Shown here: positions 45,248-53,820 of the stretch, in pieces
Position numbering within the stretch: position 1 is the stretch's first letter
How the letters are laid out: each line of letters begins with the position of its first letter
Assembly: GCA_005768755.1 (NCBI GenBank)
Contig: VAFL01000007.1
Location: 124,001-188,000, forward strand
From: Paracoccus denitrificans
Lineage (GTDB): Bacteria > Pseudomonadota > Alphaproteobacteria > Rhodobacterales > Rhodobacteraceae
Direction: 5' to 3'
Length of the DNA stretch: 64,000 nt
Made by a program: the position numbers and the translations under genes
The notes under the pieces: generated by a model
The model's input: only the letters and a program-made list of their open reading frames with translations
Databases searched by the model: none
Told to the model about the DNA's origin: nothing

Positions 45248-46936
45248 TCAGGCCAGCCCAAGCGCCGCGTCGCTGACAAGGTTCAGATCGGCAACACCGT
45301 CCTCGACCTCGACAAGATCTGCGGCGTTACGCGGCAGGATGCGGTGCATGAAGATCCGGCACAGTGCCTTTTCATCCTCGCCCCCGGCGGCGGCTGCGCG
45401 CAGGTGGTAGTGGGCGCCAAGCACCCGCGCGAAGGCCATCAGATACGGAACCGCACCAGCGAAACGGTCCTGCATCTCCATTTCCGCAAGCGCCGAGGTT
45501 GCCTCGGACAATGTCTGCGCGGCTGACCATACGGCTTCGGCGCAGTCCGGGATTGCCTGGCTGATCTGGCGCGCGTCGTCCTGAATTTCGTCCAGCAAGG
45601 CCTGTGCGGCGGTGCCGCCATCCATCATTTTTCGCCCGACCAGATCCATCGCCTGAATCCCGTTCGTGCCCTCGTAGATCGGCGTGATGCGGACATCGCG
45701 AAGATATTGGGCAGCGCCGGTTTCCTCGATATAGCCCATGCCGCCATGCACCTGCACACCGGCATCAGCGACGCGACAGCCGACATCGGTGCCATAGGCT
45801 TTCGCAATCGGCGTCAGCAAGGCGGCCCGCGCGGCCCAGTCGGCATCGCCCGTCGCCTTGGCCAGATCCAGCGCCGTGGCGCAAGCCAGGCAGATGGCGC
45901 GGGCGGCAAAAACCTCGGCCCGGGATGTGGCCAGCATCCGGCGCACATCGGCGTGACGGATAATCGGGCCGAACTGCTCGCGCTCCTGCGCGTATTCGAC
46001 CGCCTTCTGCAGGGCGGCTTCGCCCACGCCCACACCCTGCACGCCGACGCCAAGGCGCGCGGCGTTCATCATCGTGAACATCGCGGCCATCCCGCCATGT
46101 TCTTTCCCGATCAGCCATCCCTGCGCGCCCTCATAGCTCATGACACAGGTCGGACTGCCGTGAATGCCCATCTTGTGCTCCAGCGAGACGACTTTCAGGC
46201 TGTTGGCCTGACCGGGCTTGCCATTTTCGTCGGGCAGGAACTTCGGGACCATGAACAGGCTGATTCCCTTGGTCCCCGGCGCCCCGTCGGGCAGGCGCGC
46301 CAGCACAGCGTGACAGGTATTTTCGTTCAGGTCGCTGTCACCCCAGGTGATGAAGATCTTCTGGCCGGTGATCGAATAGCTGCCATCGCCGTTCGGTTCG
46401 GCCCTGGTCTTCAGCGCTCCGACATCGGAACCCGCCCCCGGCTCTGTCAGGTTCATCGTCCCGTTCCATTCGCCCGAGATCAGCTTCGGCAGATAAAGCG
46501 CCTTCATCTCATCCGAGGCATGGTGTTCCAGCGCCTCGATCTGGCCCTGTGTCAGCAGCGGGTTCAGTTGCAGCGACAGACAGGCGCCCGACATCATCTC
46601 GGCGACTGACATGTTCAGCGTCTGCGGCAGACCTGCGCCCCCATGTTCCGGGTCGGCCGACAGCCCGATCCAGCCACCCTCTGCAATGGCCTGAAAGCCC
46701 TTGTCAAAACCGGGTGACGAACGAAGCACCCCGTTTTCAAGCCGCGCTGCCGTCTGGTCGCCGGCGACATTCAGGGGCGCCAGCACTTCTGATGCCATGC
46801 GCCCGGCTTCGGTCAGGATGGCATCGACCATGTCTGAGCTGGCCTCGGAAAACAGCTCTGTCTCGGCGACCTTGTCGAAAGGCACGACATTGCCGAGGAT
46901 GAAGCGGATCTGATCGACTGGTGCGCGATACGGCAT
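45248..46936 (-). CDS. Acyl-CoA dehydrogenase (long form, DmdC/FadE-like)
   Basis: A 562-residue flavoenzyme. The start MPYRAPVDQIRFILGNVV is typical of the about 590-residue ACAD subfamily that includes DmdC. FAD/substrate blocks NLTEPGAGSDVGALKT, FITWGDSD and GGMGYIEET are present, and YEGTNGIQAMDL carries the catalytic Glu position. It has the extra C-terminal domain of this subfamily. Electrons would go through ETF to the ETF-QO encoded at 38821-40479. Substrate chain unknown. First gene of a four-gene operon. Confidence 0.9.
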   Translation of the reverse strand: MPYRAPVDQIRFILGNVVPFDKVAETELFSEASSDMVDAILTEAGRMASEVLAPLNVAGDQTAARLENGVLRSSPGFDKGFQAIAEGGWIGLSADPEHGGAGLPQTLNMSVAEMMSGACLSLQLNPLLTQGQIEALEHHASDEMKALYLPKLISGEWNGTMNLTEPGAGSDVGALKTRAEPNGDGSYSITGQKIFITWGDSDLNENTCHAVLARLPDGAPGTKGISLFMVPKFLPDENGKPGQANSLKVVSLEHKMGIHGSPTCVMSYEGAQGWLIGKEHGGMAAMFTMMNAARLGVGVQGVGVGEAALQKAVEYAQEREQFGPIIRHADVRRMLATSRAEVFAARAICLACATALDLAKATGDADWAARAALLTPIAKAYGTDVGCRVADAGVQVHGGMGYIEETGAAQYLRDVRITPIYEGTNGIQAMDLVGRKMMDGGTAAQALLDEIQDDARQISQAIPDCAEAVWSAAQTLSEATSALAEMEMQDRFAGAVPYLMAFARVLGAHYHLRAAAAGGEDEKALCRIFMHRILPRNAADLVEVEDGVADLNLVSDAALGLA

Positions 46937-47071
46937 TGTGACTCCCTCGCCGGGTTGCCGAATGGGCGCGCGGCGTCTATGCAGGTTGACTTGAAATCAG
47001 ATTAACTGGCACGGTCTGCCCGGCAAGCCCCGTCCGGAAAAACCCTGCGTAACGTCAGCCCTGTCCCCCCC

Positions 47072-48025
47072 ATGCAAGCCGAAACCCGCCTGCTCACGCC
47101 CGATTCCGAACATCTGGCCTTTGCCGCCATGATGCTGGCGCAAGGGCGGCTGGTCGCAATGCCCACTGAAACCGTTTACGGTCTGGCCGCCGACGCACGC
47201 AACGCGCATGCTGTCGCAGCGATTTATGCGGCAAAGGGGCGCCCCAGCTTCAACCCGCTGATCGCCCACGCCCCAGACCTTCCGACCGCCATGACGATCG
47301 GCGAATTCGGCATTCAGGCCCGGCAGCTGGCCGATGCGTTCTGGCCGGGCGCGCTGACACTGGTGGTACCGCTGCGCGAAGGATCTGGCATCGCCTCTTT
47401 GGTGACAGCAGGGCTGGAGACTGTGGCGATTCGCGTCCCGGCGCATCCGGTGGCGCAGGATCTGTTGCACAGTTTCGGCGGCGTCGTGGCCGCGCCTTCG
47501 GCCAATCCGTCCGGCAGGATCAGCCCGACCACGGCCCAGCACGTGATGGCCGGACTGGGTGGCAAGCTGGCCGCGGTGATCGACGCCGGCCCCTGCGAGG
47601 TCGGTGTGGAATCGACCATCATCGGCTGGCAGGGCGGCCTGCCCGTGCTGCTGCGCCCCGGCGGTATTCCCGCAGAAGCGATTTCCGATGCACTTGGCCA
47701 GCGGCTGACCATGCCCGCCGCCAATGCCGATCCCAACCGCCCCGCAGCACCTGGCATGCTGTCCAGCCATTACGCCCCCGGCGCGCCGGTCCGGATGAAC
47801 GCGACAACGGCACAGGGCGACGAATATCTGATCGGTTTCGGTCCCGTTTCGGGCGAGATCACGCTGTCACCTTCCGGCGATCTGGTCGAGGCGGCGGCGC
47901 ATCTGTTCGACGCGCTGCACCGCGCTGATGCGACCGGCCGACCTATCGCCATCGCGCCGATCCCCGATCACGGTATGGGTCGGGCGATCAACGACCGCCT
48001 GCGCCGGGCTGCAGCGCCGCGCTGA
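47072..48025 (+). CDS. L-threonylcarbamoyladenylate synthase (Sua5-type)
   Basis: A 317-residue enzyme for the first step of tRNA t6A37 synthesis. The YrdC domain has MPTETVYGLAADA, IYAAKGRPSFNPLI, WPGALTLV and VESTIIGWQGG; about 110 C-terminal residues after a linker form the Sua5 domain, beginning PAAPGMLSSHYAPGAPV. So it is the long Sua5 form, not the short TsaC. Divergent from the acyl-CoA dehydrogenase gene. Confidence 0.94.
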   Translation: MQAETRLLTPDSEHLAFAAMMLAQGRLVAMPTETVYGLAADARNAHAVAAIYAAKGRPSFNPLIAHAPDLPTAMTIGEFGIQARQLADAFWPGALTLVVPLREGSGIASLVTAGLETVAIRVPAHPVAQDLLHSFGGVVAAPSANPSGRISPTTAQHVMAGLGGKLAAVIDAGPCEVGVESTIIGWQGGLPVLLRPGGIPAEAISDALGQRLTMPAANADPNRPAAPGMLSSHYAPGAPVRMNATTAQGDEYLIGFGPVSGEITLSPSGDLVEAAAHLFDALHRADATGRPIAIAPIPDHGMGRAINDRLRRAAAPR

Positions 48026-48055
48026 TCCACTGCCTCGCCTTGCGGTCGGGCAACA

Positions 48056-48133
48056 TCAGAACGGACTTGTCATTTCATAGCAGCCCGCCAGCAGGGTGAG
48101 GCTTATCAACATGATCAGAAGCGTTGCTTTCAT
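48056..48133 (-). CDS. Very small lipoprotein / lipopeptide ORF, 25 residues
   Basis: ATG at 48133 with TGAGG about 8 bp upstream. The peptide is MKATLLIMLISLTLLAG followed by CYEMTSPF: a textbook signal with lipobox LLAGC at Cys18, leaving an eight-residue lipidated mature peptide. The 48134-48202 upstream stretch is AT-rich for this genome and can hold a promoter. No long gene competes for this strand. Entericidins and bacteriocin-release proteins are longer; I know no close match. Confidence 0.5.
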   Translation of the reverse strand: MKATLLIMLISLTLLAGCYEMTSPF

Positions 48134-48202
48134 TCAGATACCTCAGAAAATTGCAACACGATGAATATGTCTCAATTAATTCCCCTCATTTCGACCATCC
48201 GG

Positions 48203-48766
48203 TCAGGCCCGCCCGGCAGCACCGGACAGCAGCAATGGGTCCACCCCCAAAGAGTTCAGCGCGCTGACCCATACACCACTGGGGTCGCCGAAGGCATATT
48301 CGGGATCCATCTCGGCGGTCAGCCAGCCATTGGCCCGGATCTCGCGGTCAAGCTGGCCCGGCCCCCAGCCGGCATAGCCAAGCGCGAGGATAGCCTGCGA
48401 CGGCCCGCGACCTTCCGCGAGATCGACCAGAATGTCGCGCGTGGTTGTCAGCGCCAGCCCGTTGCCAACTTCCATCGAGCCTTCGGCGGGCGGTTCCTGC
48501 CGAAGGTGAAGGACGAAGCCGCGGGCCGGCTCTACCGGGCCACCGGTGCGGACGGGCATGTCCGGTGAGGTGTCGCCTGTCTCGATCCCAAGCATGTCCA
48601 GCAGTTTCGGGAAAACCATGCCCTGCATAGGATGGTTCAGCACGATCCCCATCGCCCCCTCATCCGAATGGGCGCAGACCAGAACGACCGATCGCGCGAA
48701 CCGTGGATCGCCCATATCGGGCATGGCAATCAGGATCTTGCCGGTCAGATCGCTGTCATCGTCCAT
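48203..48766 (-). CDS. YqgE/AlgH-family protein
   Basis: A 187-residue protein of the UPF0301 family: LTGKILIAMPDMGDPRFARSV, GAMGIVLNHPM, VRTGGPVEPARGFVLH and GYAGWGPGQLDREI. Named after a Pseudomonas alginate regulator, but its molecular role is unsettled. ATG 48766 is chosen by the family start over in-frame ATGs upstream. Divergent from the DsbD-like gene. Confidence 0.92.
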   Translation of the reverse strand: MDDDSDLTGKILIAMPDMGDPRFARSVVLVCAHSDEGAMGIVLNHPMQGMVFPKLLDMLGIETGDTSPDMPVRTGGPVEPARGFVLHLRQEPPAEGSMEVGNGLALTTTRDILVDLAEGRGPSQAILALGYAGWGPGQLDREIRANGWLTAEMDPEYAFGDPSGVWVSALNSLGVDPLLLSGAAGRA

Positions 48767-48803
48767 TGCGCACCTCATGCTGGCTGCGGGTAACACCGTT
48801 CCC

Positions 48804-48814
48804 ACCTGTCAGGT
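48804..48814. promoter_or_regulatory. Palindrome in the AlgH / DsbD-like gap
   Basis: ACCTG-T-CAGGT in the 128-bp divergent gap. Could be a regulator site. Confidence 0.25.
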
Positions 48815-48894
48815 TGGTACCTTGCACCGTCTTCGGCAAGGGTTTGTCGAAAAGGTGATTTCAGCGGGCGGGTTGTTCGGGTTACAGCGACGCC

Positions 48895-49656
48895 ATGAAA
48901 CTTCCACTGATCCTGACGATTTTTGCGGCTCTGCCCGCCCTCGCAAATGATCTGCCGCAGGGACTGCAATCAGCACGCATCCTGCCTGGCTGGGCGGACC
49001 CGGACGGCAACCGCATTGCAGCGCTGGAACTGGTGCTGGAACCCGGCTGGAAAACATACTGGCGCAGCCCGGGCGACGCCGGATTGCCGCCAGAATTCGA
49101 ATGGAAGGGCAGCAATATCGGTGACGTGACCTTTCACTGGCCCGCACCCGAGGTCATTACGTCGGACGGGGTGCGCACGCTTGGCTATCACGACCGGCTG
49201 GTGCTGCCCTTTACGGTTGCGCCCGCCGTGGCGGGCAAGCCGATCGGCCTGTCGGCCAATGTCACCTTCGGTTTGTGCGAAAACATTTGCATTCCCGCCG
49301 CACTCGACCTGATCGCCCCCGCGGCTGATGCTGGCCCCGACCCCTTGATCGAGGCCGCGATTGCCGCAACCCCCCGAAAATCCGACCAGAAGCCGGCCTG
49401 CGAACCGGGAGAGATCGAGGACGGCATGACCCTGACGCTTTCGATGCCAGAACCGGGGGCCGATCTGGCCATCGAATATGACGGGATGCCGGATGTCTGG
49501 GTCTCTGCACCCGAGAGAAATGCCAGCGGAACCGAGGTGACAGTCGATCTGGTCGCCCCCAGCGGCAAGCCATTTCCGCTTGATCCCGGCGCCGTGGTGA
49601 TGACCGTTCTGGGGCCTGACGGCGCAACCGAATATCGCGGTTGCGCCGCCGGCTGA
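48895..49656 (+). CDS. Periplasmic DsbD-alpha/ScsB N-terminal-domain protein
   Basis: A 253-residue exported protein (signal peptide MKLPLILTIFAALPALA). ELVLEPGWKTYWRSPGDAGLP and the redox pair in FGLCENICIPA are the DsbD N-terminal/ScsB marks. The membrane and thioredoxin domains of DsbD are absent, so electrons must come from a separate CcdA-like partner. A third and fourth Cys (PACEPG, RGCAAG) are also present. Convergent with argF, 3 bp apart. Confidence 0.85.
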   Translation: MKLPLILTIFAALPALANDLPQGLQSARILPGWADPDGNRIAALELVLEPGWKTYWRSPGDAGLPPEFEWKGSNIGDVTFHWPAPEVITSDGVRTLGYHDRLVLPFTVAPAVAGKPIGLSANVTFGLCENICIPAALDLIAPAADAGPDPLIEAAIAATPRKSDQKPACEPGEIEDGMTLTLSMPEPGADLAIEYDGMPDVWVSAPERNASGTEVTVDLVAPSGKPFPLDPGAVVMTVLGPDGATEYRGCAAG

Positions 49657-49659
49657 GTT

Positions 49660-50586
49660 TCAGGCGCCCAGGCACCACCGCATGATGGCCTTCTGCGCGT
49701 GAAGGCGGTTTTCGGCTTCGTCGAAGATGACCGAATTCGGGCCGTCCATAACCGCGCTTGTGGCCTCGTCATTGCGATGGGCGGGCAGGCAGTGCATGAA
49801 AAGCGCGTCAGGCTTTGCCTTCGACATCAGGTCTTCGTTCACCTGATAGCCGCGCAGCTGATTGTGCCGCCGCTCTTTCGCCGATTCCGGATCGTGCATG
49901 CTGACCCAGGTATCCGTAACAACCAGATCGGCCCCTTCCACCGCCTTGAAGGGATCACGCTCGATCAGTGCCTCGACACCTTGCGCGCGCGCGAAACCGA
50001 TCCATTCGGGTTCCGGGTCCAGCGGCATCGGACCGGTAAAGGTGAAATCAAAGCCGAACTGCCCGGCGGCGTGAAGGAAGCTGGCACAGACATTGTTGCC
50101 GTCGCCCGACCAGACCACCTTCTTGCCGGCGATGGGGCCGCGGTGCTCCTCATACGTCAGGATATCCGCCATGATCTGACACGGGTGCGTGCGATTCGTC
50201 AGACCGTTGATCACCGGCACGGTGGCATATTCCGCCATCTCATGCAGGGTCGCTTCTTCAAAGGTACGGATCATGATCAGATCGACATAGCGCGACAGAA
50301 CGCGGGCGGTATCGGCAATCGTCTCGCCATGACCAAGCTGCATTTCCTTGCCCGACAGGACCATCGTTTCACCGCCCATCTGGCGCACACCGACATCGAA
50401 ACTGACGCGCGTCCGGGTCGAGGGCTTTTCGAAAATCAGTGCCACCATGCGCCCGGCCAGCGGGTTTTCGTCATCGGGCGCGCCCTTCGGCCGACCGTTG
50501 CGCGCATCCTTCATGGCGCGCGCATTGTCGATGATGGCCCGCAGATCGTCCTTGGCGGTGGTGTGAATATCTAGGAAGTGGTTCAT
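49660..50586 (-). CDS. argF: Ornithine carbamoyltransferase
   Basis: A 308-residue anabolic OTCase (ornithine plus carbamoyl phosphate to citrulline). Carbamoyl-phosphate loop FEKPSTRTRVSF, NRTHPCQIMAD and the ornithine block FMHCLPAHR are intact. ATG 50586 is fixed by the family start MNHFLDI. Lies downstream of argD and a GNAT gene in one direction. Confidence 0.96.
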   Translation of the reverse strand: MNHFLDIHTTAKDDLRAIIDNARAMKDARNGRPKGAPDDENPLAGRMVALIFEKPSTRTRVSFDVGVRQMGGETMVLSGKEMQLGHGETIADTARVLSRYVDLIMIRTFEEATLHEMAEYATVPVINGLTNRTHPCQIMADILTYEEHRGPIAGKKVVWSGDGNNVCASFLHAAGQFGFDFTFTGPMPLDPEPEWIGFARAQGVEALIERDPFKAVEGADLVVTDTWVSMHDPESAKERRHNQLRGYQVNEDLMSKAKPDALFMHCLPAHRNDEATSAVMDGPNSVIFDEAENRLHAQKAIMRWCLGA

Positions 50587-50665
50587 CTGTCTGTCTTTCG
50601 GCTGGATCGGGCCAGCAAGCCCATAACTGTCGATGGGGTCAAGTGGGGGCGCCCCGCGCGTCATT

Positions 50666-50689
50666 CGATAACCTGTCAGCAGGTTATCG
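50666..50689. terminator. Hairpin between the GNAT gene and argF
   Basis: CGATAACCTG-TCAG-CAGGTTATCG, perfect 10-bp arms, spanning the GNAT stop codon. There is no T-run in the minus direction, so transcripts may partly continue into argF. Confidence 0.5.
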
Positions 50690-51160
50690 TCGGCGGGTCA
50701 TTACCAGCACGCGCTTGTCATCTGCATCCAACCTGATCACGTCGCCTTCGAAACCCGCCTTTCGATAGGCGCGGACGGCGGCGACGTTGTCAGTCGTCGG
50801 ATCGATGGCCAGCATGGACACCTGTTCCAGCAGTTGATCGCCGAGTTCGCGCAGCCACAGGCCGCCATGTCCGAATCCCATCGGTCCGCTGAACAGATCC
50901 AGCGCCACCGTATCATGCGGCAGATGCCCGAATTGCGGCGCGGGCCAGCGACGGGCGCGGTAATGCTGGACATAGGCGATGGGGTCGTCACCAAACCCGA
51001 CGATCATCGGTGTGATCGACGGATCGCCGAGATGTTCACGAATGCCGGCGATCTGATTGGCAGCATTCGGCCACCAGCGGCTGACCTGCAACTGGTTAAG
51101 CCAGCCTGACAGCATGGTCAGGTCGTTCCCCGTCACCGACCTGAAGGAATATTTACCCAT
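50684..51160 (-). CDS. GNAT acetyltransferase, AAC(6')-Ib-like
   Basis: A 158-residue N-acetyltransferase. The order DLTMLSGWLNQLQVSRWW, PIAYVQHY, a G-rich loop GFGHGG (acetyl-CoA site) and NVAAVRAYRKAGFE follows the AAC(6')-Ib layout closely, but chromosomal relatives often have other substrates. ATG 51160 overlaps the argD stop by 8 bp; a TTG lies one codon earlier. Its place between argD and argF hints at an amine or arginine-pathway substrate, which is inference. Confidence 0.8.
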   Translation of the reverse strand: MGKYSFRSVTGNDLTMLSGWLNQLQVSRWWPNAANQIAGIREHLGDPSITPMIVGFGDDPIAYVQHYRARRWPAPQFGHLPHDTVALDLFSGPMGFGHGGLWLRELGDQLLEQVSMLAIDPTTDNVAAVRAYRKAGFEGDVIRLDADDKRVLVMTRRR

Positions 51161-52331
51161 CAAGCGTTCCTGCCGCCTTGTCGAGCCGCTCTATCGCTTC
51201 GGCAATTTCCTCGTCGCTGATGTTCAGCGGCGGCAGCAACCGCAGCGTATTGTCTGCGGCGGCCACCGTCAGGATCTGTGCGTCATAGCCCGCCTTGACC
51301 ACATCGCCAGGCGCGGATTTGCATTTCAACCCGAGCATCAACCCATGCCCGCGCACGGATTCGAACACATCGGGATGGGCCGCGACCAGGCCCTCCAGCT
51401 TCTGGCGCATAAGCGCGCCTTTTCGGTTCACCTCGGCCAGAAAATCGGGATCGGCGACGATTTCCATCACCCGCGCACCCACAGCGCAGCCCAGAGGATT
51501 GCCGCCATAGGTCGATCCATGCGTCCCCGCGACCATCCCGGACGCAGCTTCCTGCGTCGCCAGCACCGCGCCCAGCGGGAAGCCGCCGCCGATGCCCTTG
51601 GCGACCATCATGATATCGGGTGCGATGCCCGCCCATTCATGGGCGAACAGCCGACCCGTGCGACCCATACCGCATTGCACCTCGTCCAGAATCAGCAGCG
51701 CACCGGATTGGTCGCACAGCGTCCTGAGTTCCTTCAGGTCCGCATCAGGCAGCGGCCGGATGCCGCCCTCGCCCTGAATGGGCTCGATCATGACCGCACA
51801 GGTCCTGTCGGTCAGCGCGGCCCGCAGCGCGTCCATATCGCCAAAGGGAAGCTGGCGAAATCCCGGCATCAGCGGGCCGAACCCCTTGACCATCTTTTCC
51901 GAGCCAGCCGCCGCGATGGCCCCGGTAGACCGCCCGTGAAACGCACCTTCGAAGGTCAGGATTTCGATGCGGTTCGGTTGACCCTGATGATCCCAGTATT
52001 TCCGGGCCATCTTGATCGCCAGCTCTGCTGCCTCGGTCCCGGAATTGGTAAAAAAGACCGTATCGGCGAACGTATGTTCGACCAGCAGATCAGCCAGCTT
52101 TTCCTGCTGCGGGATCTGATACAGGTTCGAGACATGCCAGATCTTGCCCGCCTGCCGGGTCAGAGCGTCGACCAGATCGGGGTTGGCGTGGCCAAGCGCG
52201 TTGACGGCAATGCCCGCGCCCATATCCAGATATCGCGTCCCGTCCTGAGCAATCGCCCAGGCGCCCTCGCCACGCTCGAAAGCCAGCGGCGCACGGTTAT
52301 AGGTTGGCAGGACATGCGGAAATTCGGACAT
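51153..52331 (-). CDS. argD: Acetylornithine aminotransferase
   Basis: A 392-residue class III PLP aminotransferase. FFTNSGTEAAELAIKMAR, EPIQGEGGIRPL, LDEVQCGMGRTGRLFAHE and the PLP lysine in MMVAKGIGGGFPLGAV are intact. Makes N-acetylornithine and may also serve N-succinyl-DAP transamination, overlapping with the dapC-type gene at 7841-9025. First gene of argD-GNAT-argF. Confidence 0.95.
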   Translation of the reverse strand: MSEFPHVLPTYNRAPLAFERGEGAWAIAQDGTRYLDMGAGIAVNALGHANPDLVDALTRQAGKIWHVSNLYQIPQQEKLADLLVEHTFADTVFFTNSGTEAAELAIKMARKYWDHQGQPNRIEILTFEGAFHGRSTGAIAAAGSEKMVKGFGPLMPGFRQLPFGDMDALRAALTDRTCAVMIEPIQGEGGIRPLPDADLKELRTLCDQSGALLILDEVQCGMGRTGRLFAHEWAGIAPDIMMVAKGIGGGFPLGAVLATQEAASGMVAGTHGSTYGGNPLGCAVGARVMEIVADPDFLAEVNRKGALMRQKLEGLVAAHPDVFESVRGHGLMLGLKCKSAPGDVVKAGYDAQILTVAAADNTLRLLPPLNISDEEIAEAIERLDKAAGTLDG

Positions 52332-52499
52332 CGGAAGGCTCCTTCAACTGGCCTTGGTCGGAATAACAGAAGGTTTGCGTCCGTGTAACCGCCGGACATG
52401 CGGGATCGCGCGCGCTTCAGCGGCGTCGGGGACGTTCAATATGGGCGGTCCGTGCGATCATGCGGTTTTCATGGGGCAAATCTGCCGCAACGGCAAGCG

Positions 52500-52895
52500 C
52501 TATTTTCGCTGCCAGAGATCCCAGCGATTGCCCCAAAGATCACGAAACTTCGCCACGCGGCCATATTCAGTGTCCCGGGGGGCTTCCTCGAACTGCACCC
52601 CTTCCGCGGTCATTCGGGCATGGTCGGCATCGTAATCTTCCGAATGCAGGAAAAAGCCGACGCGCCCGCCGGTCTGGTCACCGATGAAGCCTGCCTGTCG
52701 CGGCCCATCAGCGCGTGCCAGCAGAATCGAACAGCCGCCGCCTTTTGGCGCCACGACAACCCAGCGTTTCGGGCGACCATCATCGGTCAGGGACGGGCTG
52801 TCTTCGACCAGATCGAAATCCAGCGCCCGCCGGAACCAGTCAATGGCGCGGTCATAATCGTCAATGACAAGGGTGATCAGGGCAAGACGGTTCAT
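52500..52895 (-). CDS. VOC/glyoxalase-fold family protein
   Basis: A 131-residue protein with the two beta-alpha-beta-beta-beta modules of the vicinal oxygen chelate fold (LITLVIDDYDRAIDWFRRAL; FRDLWGNRWDLWQ at the end). Metal-site residues are not obvious, so it may be an enzyme or a binding/resistance protein. Start at 52895 overlaps the ABC-2 permease stop by 4 bp. Confidence 0.85.
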   Translation of the reverse strand: MNRLALITLVIDDYDRAIDWFRRALDFDLVEDSPSLTDDGRPKRWVVVAPKGGGCSILLARADGPRQAGFIGDQTGGRVGFFLHSEDYDADHARMTAEGVQFEEAPRDTEYGRVAKFRDLWGNRWDLWQRK

Positions 52896-53710
52896 GGTTT
52901 CAGCCGGTATCCCGTCCGCAGGAACCACCATGCCAGCGAAGAAACACCGATCACCACAGCAAGACAGAAGCAGAAACCCAGAAGCGGGCTGGAATCGCTG
53001 ACGCCCGTGAAGCCGAAGCGCGCCCCGTCGATCAGATAGAAGATCGGGTTCAGATGGCTGATGACCCGGAAAAAGGGGGGAAGGGCCTCGATCGAATAGA
53101 AGGTTCCGGACAGGAAGGACAACGGCGTCACGACAAAATTCGTGATCGCTGCCATCTGATCGAATTTCTGCGCCAGTATGCCGCCGACCAGCCCCAGCCC
53201 ACCCATCAGCAGCGCGCCCAGCACCACGAAGGCCGCAGCGATCAGCGGATGCTCGGGCATGCGCTGCAGCAACAGCGCCATGCCGGCCCCGATCACAAGC
53301 GCCACCAGCCCGGCACGCGCTACCGCACCGATAAGATAACCGGTCAGGATCTCGCCGCCCGACAAGGGCGGCATCAGGGTATCGACGATATTTCCCTGCA
53401 TTTTCGACGCAATGATGCTGGAGGAGGTATTGGCAAAGCTGTTCTGGATAACCGACATCATCAGGATGCCCGGACCAAGAAAGGCAAGGTATGGCAGGCC
53501 CATCACCTCTCGGTCGCCGCGCCCGAGCGCGACGGAAAAGACGATGACGAACAACCCCGCCGTCATCAGCGGCGCAAAGACAGTCTGCTGCCAGACGGCC
53601 ATGAAGCGCATTACCTCGCGCCGCGCAAGGGTATACAGCCCCAGCCAGTTCACGCGGCCAAAACGGCGGTTACCCATGGGTCGCAGCGTGATTTGATCTG
53701 ATTCAGTCAT
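52892..53710 (-). CDS. ABC-2 type transporter permease
   Basis: A 272-residue inner-membrane protein with six hydrophobic segments and the ABC-2 signature area GILMMSVIQNSFANTSSSIIASKMQGNIVDTLMPPLSG. No ATPase gene is adjacent; the partner must be elsewhere. Relatives export polysaccharides, drugs or lipids. Co-transcribed with the VOC gene. Confidence 0.88.
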   Translation of the reverse strand: MTESDQITLRPMGNRRFGRVNWLGLYTLARREVMRFMAVWQQTVFAPLMTAGLFVIVFSVALGRGDREVMGLPYLAFLGPGILMMSVIQNSFANTSSSIIASKMQGNIVDTLMPPLSGGEILTGYLIGAVARAGLVALVIGAGMALLLQRMPEHPLIAAAFVVLGALLMGGLGLVGGILAQKFDQMAAITNFVVTPLSFLSGTFYSIEALPPFFRVISHLNPIFYLIDGARFGFTGVSDSSPLLGFCFCLAVVIGVSSLAWWFLRTGYRLKP

Positions 53711-53757
53711 GGTGCGCTTCTTGAATTGGCAGGCGTGGCAGGATATTTCTGGTCATT

Positions 53758-53772
53758 CCCGGTGTGACCGGG
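53758..53772. promoter_or_regulatory. Palindrome upstream of gcrA
   Basis: CCCGGT-GTG-ACCGGG in the 110-bp divergent gap, about 49 bp before the gcrA ATG. A GATTC (CcrM-type GANTC) site lies at 53700-53704. Confidence 0.35.
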
Positions 53773-53820
53773 CAAGTCGAAGAATGCAAGATGGGCGGAT
53801 GATCCGCCGGAAAGGCCGAA

